Made by a program: the position numbers and the translations under genes. The notes beneath the pieces are model-generated. The model was not told the DNA's origin and searched no databases. It was given only the letters and a program-made list of their open reading frames with translations. Source: Lantana camara (Eukaryota > Streptophyta > Magnoliopsida > Lamiales > Verbenaceae). From it: a stretch of 64,000 nucleotides of DNA. The stretch covers positions 63,345,501 through 63,409,500 of the forward strand of contig CM074863.1 in the NCBI GenBank assembly GCA_037501455.1, read 5' to 3'. Below, piece after piece: positions 34,669 through 45,657 of the stretch (its first letter is position 1; every line of letters begins with the position of its first letter).

Positions 34669-36172
34669 TAAATGTCAATTATCATATCTTAATGTTAGTA
34701 ATACTAAATATATATATATATATATATATATAGTACAGGTTGTTGAATGAAATATATAGAAATTCATGCATTTTATTGTATATAATATCAAATCATGTAA
34801 TTGATTTTAATTATATTGTATTAATCGTGCATGTGATTTTATATTAATTAAGTGTGTACGTTTTAATTTACTTAATACCTAAAGCATGTCTTTTATTATT
34901 TAATTATTATGAATTGGATATAATGATATTAAATCGTGCATATTATTATTATTATAAATTAAAGCTGAATTTTATTTTGTTATAATTTATGAAATGCTAG
35001 GGATTTTAGATGCATTGCTCATAAGTATTATAAACGTGCTTCGTTTTTATATGATTTGATACCGAAATTTCGTGCCAATTTAATATGTCGGAGATATACA
35101 TGTCTTGAATATGAATTTATGTTCGTTTCGTATTTTTGGGTTCATTTGCATGAGTTTCGAATTTATTTTGATTTTGGAATCCAAGTCGGGGGCTAACGAG
35201 CAATTAGCGCACCCTTGGTTCTGTATTTGATATCTTGAGCTAGGAAACTCGGATTCGAGTTTCGTCAACTTCGCTGAACTCGTAACAAAAATTCAAGTTT
35301 AATGAACTTAGCCTTATATTTTTCCAAAGTTATTTGAACCTCTGAAATTCAACCGAAAAATGTTACGTTCGTCAAAACTGCCACAACTCAATAAAATGGC
35401 CATAACTTTCTCAAACCTTGACCAAATTAACCATGGTTTGATTCCTTGGAACCCTAACTCAACCCTCTAACAGCCCTTGATCAGTCTTAACCGAACCAAC
35501 CCTCACATTTAGAGAAATATTAGCCAAAACCCCCTGTTTTGCAGTCAGTCCCATAGCTCTTGCCAACCTTGGAGATTCAAGGCTCAAATCTCCTCCAAGC
35601 TTCATCCAATCCACAAGGTAAGCTTAGGGTTGTAATATAAATTCATTTAGAGTCATTTTGATTCATTCATCCCCAAATTTGAGCTTGCTTTGATGGAGTT
35701 TGATGAATATGAGTGAATAGTTAGGTTATAAATGAATTTCTTGATCTCTTGGATTCCTTGATGATTTTGATTGTTTTAAAGCATGAGGATGGTCACTTTA
35801 ACTCCTTTATATCAGGTATGAACATGTATTAGATGGTAGTTGAGAATTCATTGAGAATCCATTAATGAACTTTGGAGAAATTGGTTGAAACTTGAAGTTG
35901 TTTGCCTTCTTCAAGTATGAACTGCTACTGCTGCTGCTGCTGCGTTTTAGGATAGAAATTGCTGTCATTTGCTGCTCCTTCCCGCCTTGTTTGTTGCTTG
36001 GTTGATTGGTCTGGTTGTCCAGGAGCTCTTGCCCTGTTTTTAGGATGTTTTGCCCCTGTTTTTTTTGCCCAAACTGCTGCGTCTGCTGCTGCTCTTTTCC
36101 TTGTTTCTTGGCTGTTCGTTTTCAGTCATTTATGGGAGTATTTGGCCTTGTTTGCTGCTGAATGAATGCTTC
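34669..36172 (+). repeat. LTR fragment V, related to D and E in its U3 block
   Basis: Noncoding and AT-rich. Contains a (TA)n run (34708-34732), a U3 block shared with D and E (35190-35265, inverted repeat 35244-35263), a CACAAG|GTAAGC donor-like site (35612-35623) and a CTG-rich stretch from 35925. It stops at 36172 where D inserted (GCTTC, 36168-36172, may be one duplication copy). The orientation matches D. Whether it belongs to the same LTR as 34619-34668 cannot be decided here. Confidence 0.6.
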
Positions 36173-39100
36173 TGACGCCCCAGTTTTTCATAGGTTTGAG
36201 CATGACATATTTGTTTACCAATATGTGTAATTTAATTAATGATATATGCCTCATTATTGATTTTATTAATTGATCGTGAATTCTTGAGACGTTTGAGCAT
36301 GTGTGTTTATGTTTGATGTCGTTGTTATTCGGTCGATTTCTGTTTTTCGTGAAAACTTGGCATGAGTGAACTATGTGACTTATAATTATGTTTATATGCT
36401 CGTCGCATGATTTTATTCTTGTATGTGTGTGTTTTGGATTCGTTTGTGTGATCGGAACCGAAAAGGGGGCTAAAGAGCATTTAGCTCACCTTGTGTTCCG
36501 GGCGGCATATCTTGAGCTCGGGAACTCGGAATCGAGTTCCGTCACCTCCATTGGATCTGGATCGACGAATCAGAGACAATGGGACTAGCCTCATATTTTT
36601 ATAAGATTAATTGGGTTGCCAAATTTTAACCGAAACAAGCCCTTTGCGCCAAAAATGACAAATAATAGTTATTTCACGTTCACGGACCTATCCTAACGTA
36701 CCTAGACCCTAACCATTAAACTATACCCACTTGCACACTCTTTCTCTCCCCCATATCAGCCCCCCCACCGAACCAAACCCCCTCTCACTCACCAAACTCA
36801 GCCAAAATGGAGAGAGAAAGAAGAAGAAAGAAGGAAAGAAGAAAGAAGAAGAAGAACTATTCAACCCTTGGGGTATTTGAGCTCATACCCCCTCCATTTC
36901 TCCTCCAAATTGAAAGGTAAGACCATATTTGTGATGGACATCTCCTCATAGTCATTTTGAGTTAAGGTTTTCATGATTTCTCCAAGTGATGAGCATGTAT
37001 TGGCATATGGGGTGAATAGTGAGGGTTTGGGAAGAATTGATGAATTCTAGCTTGCTTCCTTGTGGATTCTTTTGGTATGAAGTATGCATATTGCTCCTAA
37101 GATGTCATTTGTGATATGTATGAAATTGTTTTAGGTATTGGATTAGGATTCATGACTTTTCCATTTAAGAAACTGAAGAGATTGTATGATTTTGTTCCAA
37201 TTTCATTCCTTGCATGAATCGTTGCATCTTTGGACGTTTATATGGCTTGTAATGCTTGGTTTCTTGCTACCCTAACTTACCTTGATGTGTTAGCATCATG
37301 TTTATATGGTTTAGCTTGAGTTTTGCCTTGCTTGTTGGGTGTTTTTTCGCCACTGACCTGAATCCACGAGGGTGGATTTTTCCTTTGGAAAAAAATCCGC
37401 GGGGGTGGATTTGAGGCAGTGGGACTGGACCAGATCCATGGGGGTGGATTTTTTCCCCATGGGGGTGGATTTTGTCCAGCCTGTTTTTGTTACTCCGATT
37501 CCATTTTTCTTCGTTTGTTTGATCTTCCTCCACCTCTTTTATGACTTTTATGCTATGCTAACATGTATTATCTTGTGTGGTATGAACTTTTGTTATTTTT
37601 CGTGGAATATTTTACGAGTTATGATTCAAAATATCTTCATTGCTCTTAATATGTGCATGCATGGATGATTGCTTCTAATGTGAACCCTAATTGCTTATAT
37701 ATCTCCTCTTTTATGACTTGTATGATGTGTATACATGTTATATTACGTGTTATACTCGTTATTTGAATTTCTTGGATTAATTTGGTATGGATTATGAAAG
37801 TAATGAACTTAAACGGATATGAATGTTTCAAGAAATGAATGAAATGATCGTTTACATGTCTTTAAGATATTAATTGTGCACAAGAACGTTTCCGTGATAT
37901 AATATCATCTCTTATACCTTCATATCATATTCATTGCATTGCCGAGCGTCATATATGGTTCACTTAGAGTCTTGAGTCTCACGAATACATTGTATTGCCT
38001 TGTGTACAGTTTTCTCCAGGGCGGAGACATGTCGGGTTCTTAGGACACTTTCAAGTCCTCTTGTTTTCTTCTTGGTTTTGGTTGGTAAGGTGTAACAGGT
38101 GGGTTTCTCTTCTACTAGTTAATGACCCTATATAATCCTAACATGTAAAGATTTCGGCCAAAATTATTCCATATATATAGAGTCATTTATCGAGTCTATG
38201 ATTTTGAACGTATAGCCTTTCTTTTATGAATACCTACCGAATGTTTTGGCGAGAAATGTATGAATGAATGAATGCACAATGGGGCCCAGGGACTTGGTGT
38301 TAGAGGCTATCCGGGGAGGCATGGGCCGACGGTGATCCCTTTCTACCAGTTCCATTTATAGAACGGCGTAACCGGACCCCGTTAGGACTTAGCGGGGAAT
38401 GGACGTTGAGTGCCATCTGGGGAGTCATGAAACCCTTTTGGTCAATGCATGGATGGTTCGGGCCGATCACCCGGCCATCACCCGGAGGAAAAAGGTGTAA
38501 ATGTTTATGATTGTGCACAAAGGTATAATATATATGAATGAATGAATGAACGAATGTATGAATGATTAATGGATTACACAAGGTGTTGGTTGGAGATAAT
38601 GCACGCCCACTCATCGGGCCACAAATGACCTAATTAATGGAATTTGATGGTTATAATCCCTTTTGATGATTTCTTTATCTCACCCACTTGGGAAATACTT
38701 TGAAAACCTCATTTGGGGATTATAACTTGCATGTGAATGTTTAAATACTGTCTTATATTATATTATGCCCTGATTTATACCCACCAGTCTCCTATAGACT
38801 GAACCCGGATTTGTTTTCAGTTTTGCAGGTTTTGGTGTGCTAGGCGGGGTCCCGAGTCGGTCAAGTTTTATGTTTAAGTTCGAGTCACTTTGCACACATC
38901 TTGTATTTAATTATAGGATTCAAGAATGTATGTATAGATTAATGTTAGGATATGGTTATGATTATGAAATTATATTTAAAGTTATGTTTGAATTTCGGGA
39001 TTAGGTATCTATGCTAGTTGAACCCGTCGTTGCCTCTTACATGTTATTGAGTTTTTTTGAATTGCTTCCGTATTTATTGAATTCTTGGTCCTTGGTCTCT

Positions 39101-39250
39101 TTTGGTTTTGAAGTCCTAGCTCCCGCCTAGCATAGCGAGTGAGTGAGTCCCCGTTCGTTGTGGGCTTGGTTCATGTTGGGATTCTCCATTCCTTGTGTGG
39201 ATCGGGCTCATAGTGCGGGGGATGTGGCACCTCTTGTTCTGGGCGCTACA
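36173..39250 (+). repeat. 5' LTR of element D (3,078 bp)
   Basis: Landmarks: U3 block with inverted repeat GGAACTCG-GAAT-CGAGTTCC (36521-36540), purine-rich run (36808-36860), donor-like GAAAG|GTAAGA (36912-36922), GTGGAT palindromes (37361-37475), GGGCCC module (38281) to ATCACCCGGAGG (38476), TATAACTTGCATGT (38721-38734), CAGTCT/AGACTG hairpin (38785-38801), acceptor-like TTTTGCAG|G (38821-38829), GCTAGGCGGG (38839-38848) and CCCGCCTAGC (39122-39131). Noncoding. Confidence 0.9.
37361..37475. repeat. Cluster of ATCCRCGGGGGTGGAT imperfect palindromes in the D LTR
   Basis: Four units of an imperfect palindrome with GTGGAT and ATCC arms, for example AATCCACGAGGGTGGATT at 37361. GC-rich compared with the surroundings. 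The position, about 1.2 kb into the LTR, corresponds to the palindrome clusters of A and C. Confidence 0.75.
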
Positions 39251-39258
39251 TCCTTAAG

Positions 39259-39287
39259 TGGTATCAGAGCCCGGTTGCAAAACCGGG
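39259..39287 (+). other. Primer-binding site and adjoining hairpin of element D
   Basis: TGGTATCAGAGC (39259-39270) followed by CCCGGTT-GCAA-AACCGGG (39270-39287), the same arrangement as A1. Confidence 0.92.
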
Positions 39288-42061
39288 GTTCTCATGTCAT
39301 GATCGAGTCAGTTTAGGTCGTACGGCTTAGGAACTAGATGATAATGTATGCATTGCATCGATATTGAGTATGAATTGCCTTCTCTATTGAATCTTGTTGA
39401 ATTATCTGTTGCATTATTAAGTTGAATCCATGCTTTCTGTGTTGAATACGTGACATTAGCATGCACTAATCGCATGCATATATTCTTGAAATGAGTAATG
39501 AATTGTAGGTTATGAAGATCATATCAAACCACGGCCAATTACTATGATAGCAACGGTTCAGTACAAGTTTTGCTTGGGCACGAAAGCTTGGGAGGTATTT
39601 GGTGCAAGGTTGGGATCATTGAATAGATATCGATAACGAATACGGGTCAAGGTAAATTGGGTCCGATAGCAAATTGTGCATCGAGGGACAAAAAAAAAAA
39701 AAAAAAGAAAAAAAAGAAAAAAAAAGAAAAGGGGGAGCGATTGGAAAGCAAGTTCTATTCCCAATCTAAACTCGTGAAGGATATGCACGGGAGTCTTAAT
39801 CAAGGTAATGATGAGAAGTAGGGTTCAGAACTACATTAGGGTTCAATTATGTAAAATAACTTGGGCAATGTTGAAGGGCGATTTTCGAGGATAAATTTGG
39901 ATGGTAATTCCGTGGATGCAGAAGGAGTTAGGGATTGAGAAATTGCAATTCTGGACCGTGGAAGATACAAGTGATGCACAAGGATTCTTGGAAATCTTGA
40001 AGACCGTGGGAAAGGCAAGGAATAATCAGCAAGTTAAAGTAAGCCGTGATTGAAGGAACGAGTAAAAGCTACCGAGCTGACAACTTACCACATCGGTGAC
40101 AGGTTCCAAAACATTCATAGCACGTGCATCATACTTCGCATCAATTATTTACCCTTCTTTACTTATGTTTGTGTGTGCATTTCTAATTGATTTTTTTGCT
40201 CTAATGTGCGGCATATTTGGTTATTGTAAGCGTGACACATGCATTGACATCTTTACCCGACATGCATTTTAATGTTTACTTCGTAGGAAAATTCTTTCAC
40301 TTTACTTATTAAGTATCGCTGCGACTGGGCCATATCTGAGTTAAGGGAAAAAGAAAGAATGGGTTGGCACATGACAAGGAAGATGATTTCGGGAAATAAA
40401 TAACTTCAAGCAGGGGATAGGTTGGTGGAAAGGAAATTACAGAAGAAGAAGTGCACACAGGATTTGGCTTTGGGAAGTTCGGATAGAACCAGGATAGAGA
40501 AGGGGGAGAGCATGACAAGTGACAAAGACATTGAAACTTGAAGTGGTAGCCGAAGAAATAATTAATAGAAATATCGGAAATACAATTAGGAAGATCCGGG
40601 AAAATTATGGGTGGGGAAGTGAAAAAAAAAAAAAAAAAACTTTGAGGGTGACCATTGAAAATTGAGCTACGTCACTAAATTCGGATTGAAGATTTTCACA
40701 GGGCATGGAGAGGATAGCTCATCGAATCTTTTTACGTATGTAAGTCGGTTTGAAGATAAAGGAGTTATGAAGGAGTATAGAGAAACTCCTGAGCTAAGAT
40801 GTTAAGAGGGAACCGATTCAAGTTATCATAGAAAGGGATGCTGTCAATAAAGTTTGGTTCAATGAGTTCGGAAGAGAAGACTTCAGGTTGCAAGAAAATT
40901 TGGAAAGAGAGAAGTCAGGAGGTAAAGGACAAGGGATGTTATTCCAATTCAACCATCCTGAATTGATGAGAGTAACCCACCGAACCATTTCTTAGTTAGA
41001 GTTACTTGGTAGAATAGATTAGGATTTTCAATAAAAGGAATATGGATGGAGTTCGAAATAGTGGGTTTTCTATAGAATTGGGTCTCCTACTCTGAAGATG
41101 GTGGAATTTTGGAGGAGCTCGGATGACACCCAACGAATTAAGATCCAACTATGTACCGGTCATTTGTCCATGATGACTCAAAAGAAGTTCTATGAGAAAG
41201 GAATAGGAGGGAGCGATTTTAGAAGGACTTGAATTAGACCTTAGGGAATTGAAGGAGCCGGAACCGAACACATCTTTACAAATAGATTCTTGGGCCAGTC
41301 GAACATATGGGATTCAGATACCGAAGATGGTGATATTATCAGGGAACTTCTGATGGATTTGAAAATAACTATGGAGAAAGGAAAACTTGATCGAATCGTC
41401 ATGCTTGAAGATGATAGTAATTACTCCTAGTTAACCAAGTCCTCAACAAAGTACTCAAGAAAATTGAATTAACAGAACCGAGATGAACTGCGCATAAAGG
41501 GGTTGTAAATACTAAAGGTGAATTCAAATGAGGAATGACAAGACAATTTCTTGGAAGATTGAATTTCACTCGGGGAACCGATATCTCCATCGCATTCCGG
41601 GAAATGGGTTAATCGAATTAAATGAAGGAGCACGGTTTTGAATTAAAGAAGACAACCGAGGATTTATCGTCTTTACTTTAATCGGATACACATCAGGGAT
41701 ACTAAAGATAAGTCAAGAATTGAGCTAGCTTCTGGATTCGACCATATATTCTGACATGAGATTTTCTTCTTCAAAATTCCCTACTACGGTGAACGGTACA
41801 AGATGCATTCATGGCATATGCATACATGCAATTTTAATTCAAATGATTTGATTGCAATATTCTTTGTTTGCCTATTGTGTTAATTGTTTTACATATTGTT
41901 GATCAATATGCTCAATATGTACTTCATACTTGACCTTGTGTGTTTTTATAAACGTTAACTGTTGTATTTGTATTTGTTGCCCTTCTTGTTGTTAGCTCTT
42001 AGTTGTATGTTTGGGTTGTGTTGCTCGGGAGTATTGGAGACTCCCTTGCTTTGTTGTTTTT
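39288..42061 (+). mobile_element. Noncoding interior of element D
   Basis: About 2.8 kb, purine-rich on the sense strand, with A-rich tracts (39689-39735 and 40622-40640). No frame longer than about 100 codons and no gag or pol motif. I see no convincing homology to the interior of C except the minisatellite and terminal signals. Confidence 0.7.
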
Positions 42062-42240
42062 GAGAGACGGGGTTCTCTCTCTCTGTTGTTTGTGAGAGAC
42101 GGGGTTCTCTCTCTCTTTGTTGTTTGTGAGAGACGGGGATCTCTCTCTCTGTTGGTTGTGAGATACGGGGTTCTCTCTTTGTTGGTTGTGAGAGACGGGG
42201 CTCTCTCTCCTTGTGGTTTTGAGAGACGGGGCTCTCTCAT
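42062..42240 (+). repeat. Hairpin minisatellite, six units, element D
   Basis: GAGAGACGGGGTTCTCTC and variants start at 42062, 42094, 42128, 42160, 42190 and 42221, separated by GTTG-rich spacers (period 30-34 bp). Each unit folds as GAGAGA/TCTCTC around CGGGGT. Shared with element C. ORFs here (41992-42240 minus, 42011-42292 plus) are repeat artefacts. Confidence 0.9.
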
Positions 42241-42259
42241 TGTGTGTTCAGGTAGCTGT

Positions 42260-42294
42260 GGACCTGGGGACAGGTCCCATTTAAGAGGGTGAGG
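42260..42294 (+). other. Hairpin and polypurine tract of element D
   Basis: Hairpin GGACCTG-GGGA-CAGGTCC (42260-42277, seven pairs), then the purine tract AAGAGGGTGAGG (42283-42294) and the 3' LTR at 42298. Confidence 0.85.
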
Positions 42295-42297
42295 TTG

Positions 42298-42838
42298 TGA
42301 CGCCCCAGTTTTTCATAGGTTTGAGCATGACGTATTTGTTTACCAATATGTGTAATTTAATTAATGATATATGCCTCATTATTGATTTTATTAATTGATC
42401 GTGAATTCTTGAGACGTTTGAGCATGTGTGTTTATGTTTGATGTCGTTGCTATTCGGTCGATTTCTGTTTTTCGTGAAAACTTGGCATGAGTGAACTATG
42501 TGACTTATAATTATGTTTATATGCTCGTCGCATGATTTTATTCTCGTATGTGTGTGTTTTGGATTCGTTTGTGTGATCGGAACCGAAAAGGGGGCTAAAG
42601 AGCATTTAGCGCACCTTGTGTTCCGGGCGGCATATCTTGAGCTCGGGAACTCGGAATCGAGTTCCGTCACCTCCATTGGATCCGGATCGACGAATCAGAG
42701 ACAATGGGACTAGCCTCATATTTTTATAAGATTAATTGGGTTGCCAAATTTTAACCGAAACAAGCCCCTTGCGCCAAAAATGACAAATAATAGTTATTTC
42801 ATGTTCACGGACCTATCCTAACGTACCTAGACCCTAAC
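42298..42838 (+). repeat. 3' LTR of element D, first 541 bp
   Basis: Near-identical to 36173-36713 (a few substitutions, for example in the sequence after the U3 block). Interrupted by A2 at 42839; CTAAC (42834-42838) is the likely target-duplication copy. Confidence 0.9.
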
Positions 42839-45410
42839 TGTAACGCCCCAGCTTTCGGCAATTCAGGTATGAACGACACGTGTGCGTTTGAGAGTTGTAA
42901 TTTAATTATTAATTGATCATTTAATTCATTTTCCTAACATGACATAATTTTTTAAAAAATTATATTCTTAACATTTTATTGAAAATTCATATCATATCAT
43001 ATTTTTTGGATTTATTGAATGTGATTGCAATGTGAATTATTTTCCCGAATCTGATTTATTTCTTTTATGTCCTTAATTGCTCATTTGCATGAATTTGGGA
43101 TCTAATTGCATTGGACCATATTGATCATTTAATAATGGAATTGGACTTGATTGCTTAACTTAACAAATGGAAGGATTTAATAGCAAATTGGCCATCTTTT
43201 CTCTTCTTCATTAGCAGCATCACGTACCTTTGGCTTCTCATTCATACAAACATATCATCTTGCTTCTTTTGCTTCCCTTGCTCAACCGAACCAAACCCTA
43301 CTTGAAGGAGTGGGAGATTTCATCTTGCAAGCATCAATTTTTGTGGGAATTGTGATCATAGTAGCATCATCATCATCACTTCTTCATCTTGTCTCTCATC
43401 TCTTTCATTTGAGGTAACTATGGAGTTTGAATGATTTTATTGAAAATATGTGGGATATAGGGCTTTGTAATGTCTTGAGTAAATGGTGTATTTGTTGTTG
43501 GAAATTTGTTTGTGAACTTTAAGCTTGAGTTTGATGCAATTATCTTGAGTTTTGGGGACTTGAAGCATGATTGAGTATATGGGTTTCAAATGATTGATTA
43601 TTGATGATCTAACATGGGATTATGTATTTTATGACTTGTTGTTGATCAATATGCATGTTAGCATATTTATTGCATCTAATATATGCTTTTGAACTTGGCT
43701 TGAAGCCATTTTTGGTGATTATTTGTGGTGTTGCCATTGCTGCTCTGTTCTGCTCTGCATACAGCTGCTCTCGTATTCTGGGAATGGCCCTTCCCAACCC
43801 CAGTTCAAAACTGGAACGGCCGTTCCCATGATGCTGAGATAGTTGGCCAGCGAGACTGGGAACGGCCGTTCCCATTTTGGCCTTTGAGCCGGAAGGGCCG
43901 TTCCGAGCTAAAACGTTTTTCCCTTTAAGAAAACGCTGGCGCATTTTCTGTAGCCATGGGAACGGCCATTCCCATTTTCAACGGGAAGCCGGAACGGCCG
44001 TTCCCGTAGTCCAGAAAGTGCCCAAAATTCACTGCATAAAATTGCATTTTTAGCACCCCGTTCCGACGGCTTCTTTGACCCCTAATTGCTATTATATGAC
44101 TGATTACATGTTGAAACGCAATATTTTCATGGTACATTGTATTTTTCTCGTCGTCTCGTTGCATTTCCGCCGTTCGTCATATTTGGTACATTTTGAGTCG
44201 TGTTTCACGGACAATTGTCTTTCTTGCACAGACCAGCTTCCTGGTGACGAGGAGCAGGCCCAGTGAGCTGTTTCCTTGGTTTATTTTGGGTCGTTCAGGT
44301 GAGGTTTAATTTTAGATACATAGGACCCGTACAACCCTATGTGATGTTTTAAGCCAAAACCTATCTATATACTTATAGTTTTCAAATGAGATTGGTTTTC
44401 AAATGTTTTATCGAACTATTGAAGGGATTGATTGATTGATTGATTGTTTTGGCGAGTATTGTATTGTACTGTGGGCCCGAGGGTAGTGACTCGAGCCAAC
44501 CGGGAAAGCACGGGCTGACGGGTAACTCGAGAGCTATCCTCACCAAACTGGGATGAACCCTGAACCCTCTAGGAGATTAGGGGAGGAAGGAGTTCCGGGC
44601 TTAGGGATTCATGTACCCTCTGCCCAGATTGATTGGATGGTGGGGCCTTGCAATCCCACCATCGCCCAGAGGAGGAAGGCATTATTGAAACTGCTAATTG
44701 TGCACATTAATGAATTGCTTGATCACCTAATCATCTAATAATTGATTGATTGATTGTACACAGTCGGTGTAAGGTTGGAGAATTGCCCCACTCGCCGGGC
44801 CACAAATTGATTGTATTGAATTGATTGAATTAAAATTGGAATAGTTGTAATCTCGGGCGATAGTATCTCTTTTAACCTATTAGATTGTTTTGCTTTTCCA
44901 AAATTATTACCCGAGGTTATAACTTGCATGTCTGTGCGCTTATACTTATGTATACCCCTCGCTCAGTCTGTGTTGGACTGACACCTCAACTTTTCAGTGT
45001 TTTGCAGGGCGTGCTAGGCGGGAATTTAGAGTCTAGTGGTCTTTAAATTTGGGTCTAGCACACTTTATTCCCACATTTTGTTATGTATAGTTATTTGGGG
45101 TTATTTTGTATATCGCCTTGTTATCTATATTGTTGGGAGATGATAATGTATTGATAGTGTGAATGTTGGTACCTATAAGTAAATAAATAAATATGGTACC
45201 TATACATATCGAATGAATGTTATTGCTTCCGCTTTTATTACTCTGACTTGTTTGTTGGTTGGTTTTTAAATTGAGGGTACCCGCCTAGCCTTGAGTCATT
45301 TTATTGTCTCCCGTTCTCTATAGCTTTGATTCATGTATGGATTGTCCATTTCATATGTGGATTGGAGCTATAGTGCGGGGGATGTGGTGCCTGGCGTTCC
45401 GGGTGCTACA
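42839..45410 (+). repeat. 5' LTR of A2 (2,572 bp)
   Basis: Same landmarks as the A1 LTR: donor-like GAG|GTAACT (43411-43419), palindromes (43780-44006), acceptor-like TTTTGCAG, GCTAGGCGGG (45013-45022), CCCGCCTAGC (45280-45289), end GGGTGCTACA. Differences from A1 are mostly single substitutions, several at CG sites in the palindromes. Confidence 0.93.
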
Positions 45411-45418
45411 TCCTACGG

Positions 45419-45447
45419 TGGTATCAGAGCCCGGTTGCAAAACCGGG
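45419..45447 (+). other. Primer-binding site and adjoining hairpin of A2
   Basis: TGGTATCAGAGC (45419-45430) and hairpin CCCGGTT-GCAA-AACCGGG (45430-45447), as in A1. Confidence 0.92.
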
Positions 45448-45657
45448 TCTCTAGTGTCGTGTCTTGTGAGTCTAGGTCGCACGGCATAGGAACTAATTGT
45501 CAATTTGAGAGTCTTGCATTGTTATTTGATACTTGAACCTACTTGACTTACTTGAATTGGGATGACTTGTTGAGTTTTGAACTTATGTGGAATCTTGACT
45601 TATTTGCACATATTGGCATTACTAATCGAACATGCACCATAGTGACTTGATTTCAGG

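Larger units (their letters stand above)
36173..42838 (+). mobile_element. Element D: non-autonomous LTR retrotransposon (LARD-like), interrupted by A2
   Basis: 5' LTR 36173-39250, PBS 39259-39270, interior 39251-42297 without coding capacity, PPT 42283-42294, first 541 bp of the 3' LTR (42298-42838), after which A2 is inserted. The rest of the 3' LTR is beyond the window. LTRs start TGACGCCCCAG and end GGGCGCTACA. The architecture parallels family A and element C. Confidence 0.88.

Noticed and set aside
34708..34732. (TA)n run as an origin or regulatory site
   Set aside because: A simple microsatellite; nothing around it supports a role. The same applies to the GATT, GAAT and GT repeats near 28780, 38530 and 53580.
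37372..37668. 98-aa plus-strand ORF in the D LTR
   Set aside because: It spans the palindrome cluster, has no domain, and is not supported by any neighbouring gene signal.
42011..42292. ORFs of 82-93 aa over the hairpin minisatellite
   Set aside because: Repeat-derived frames on both strands with no domain.
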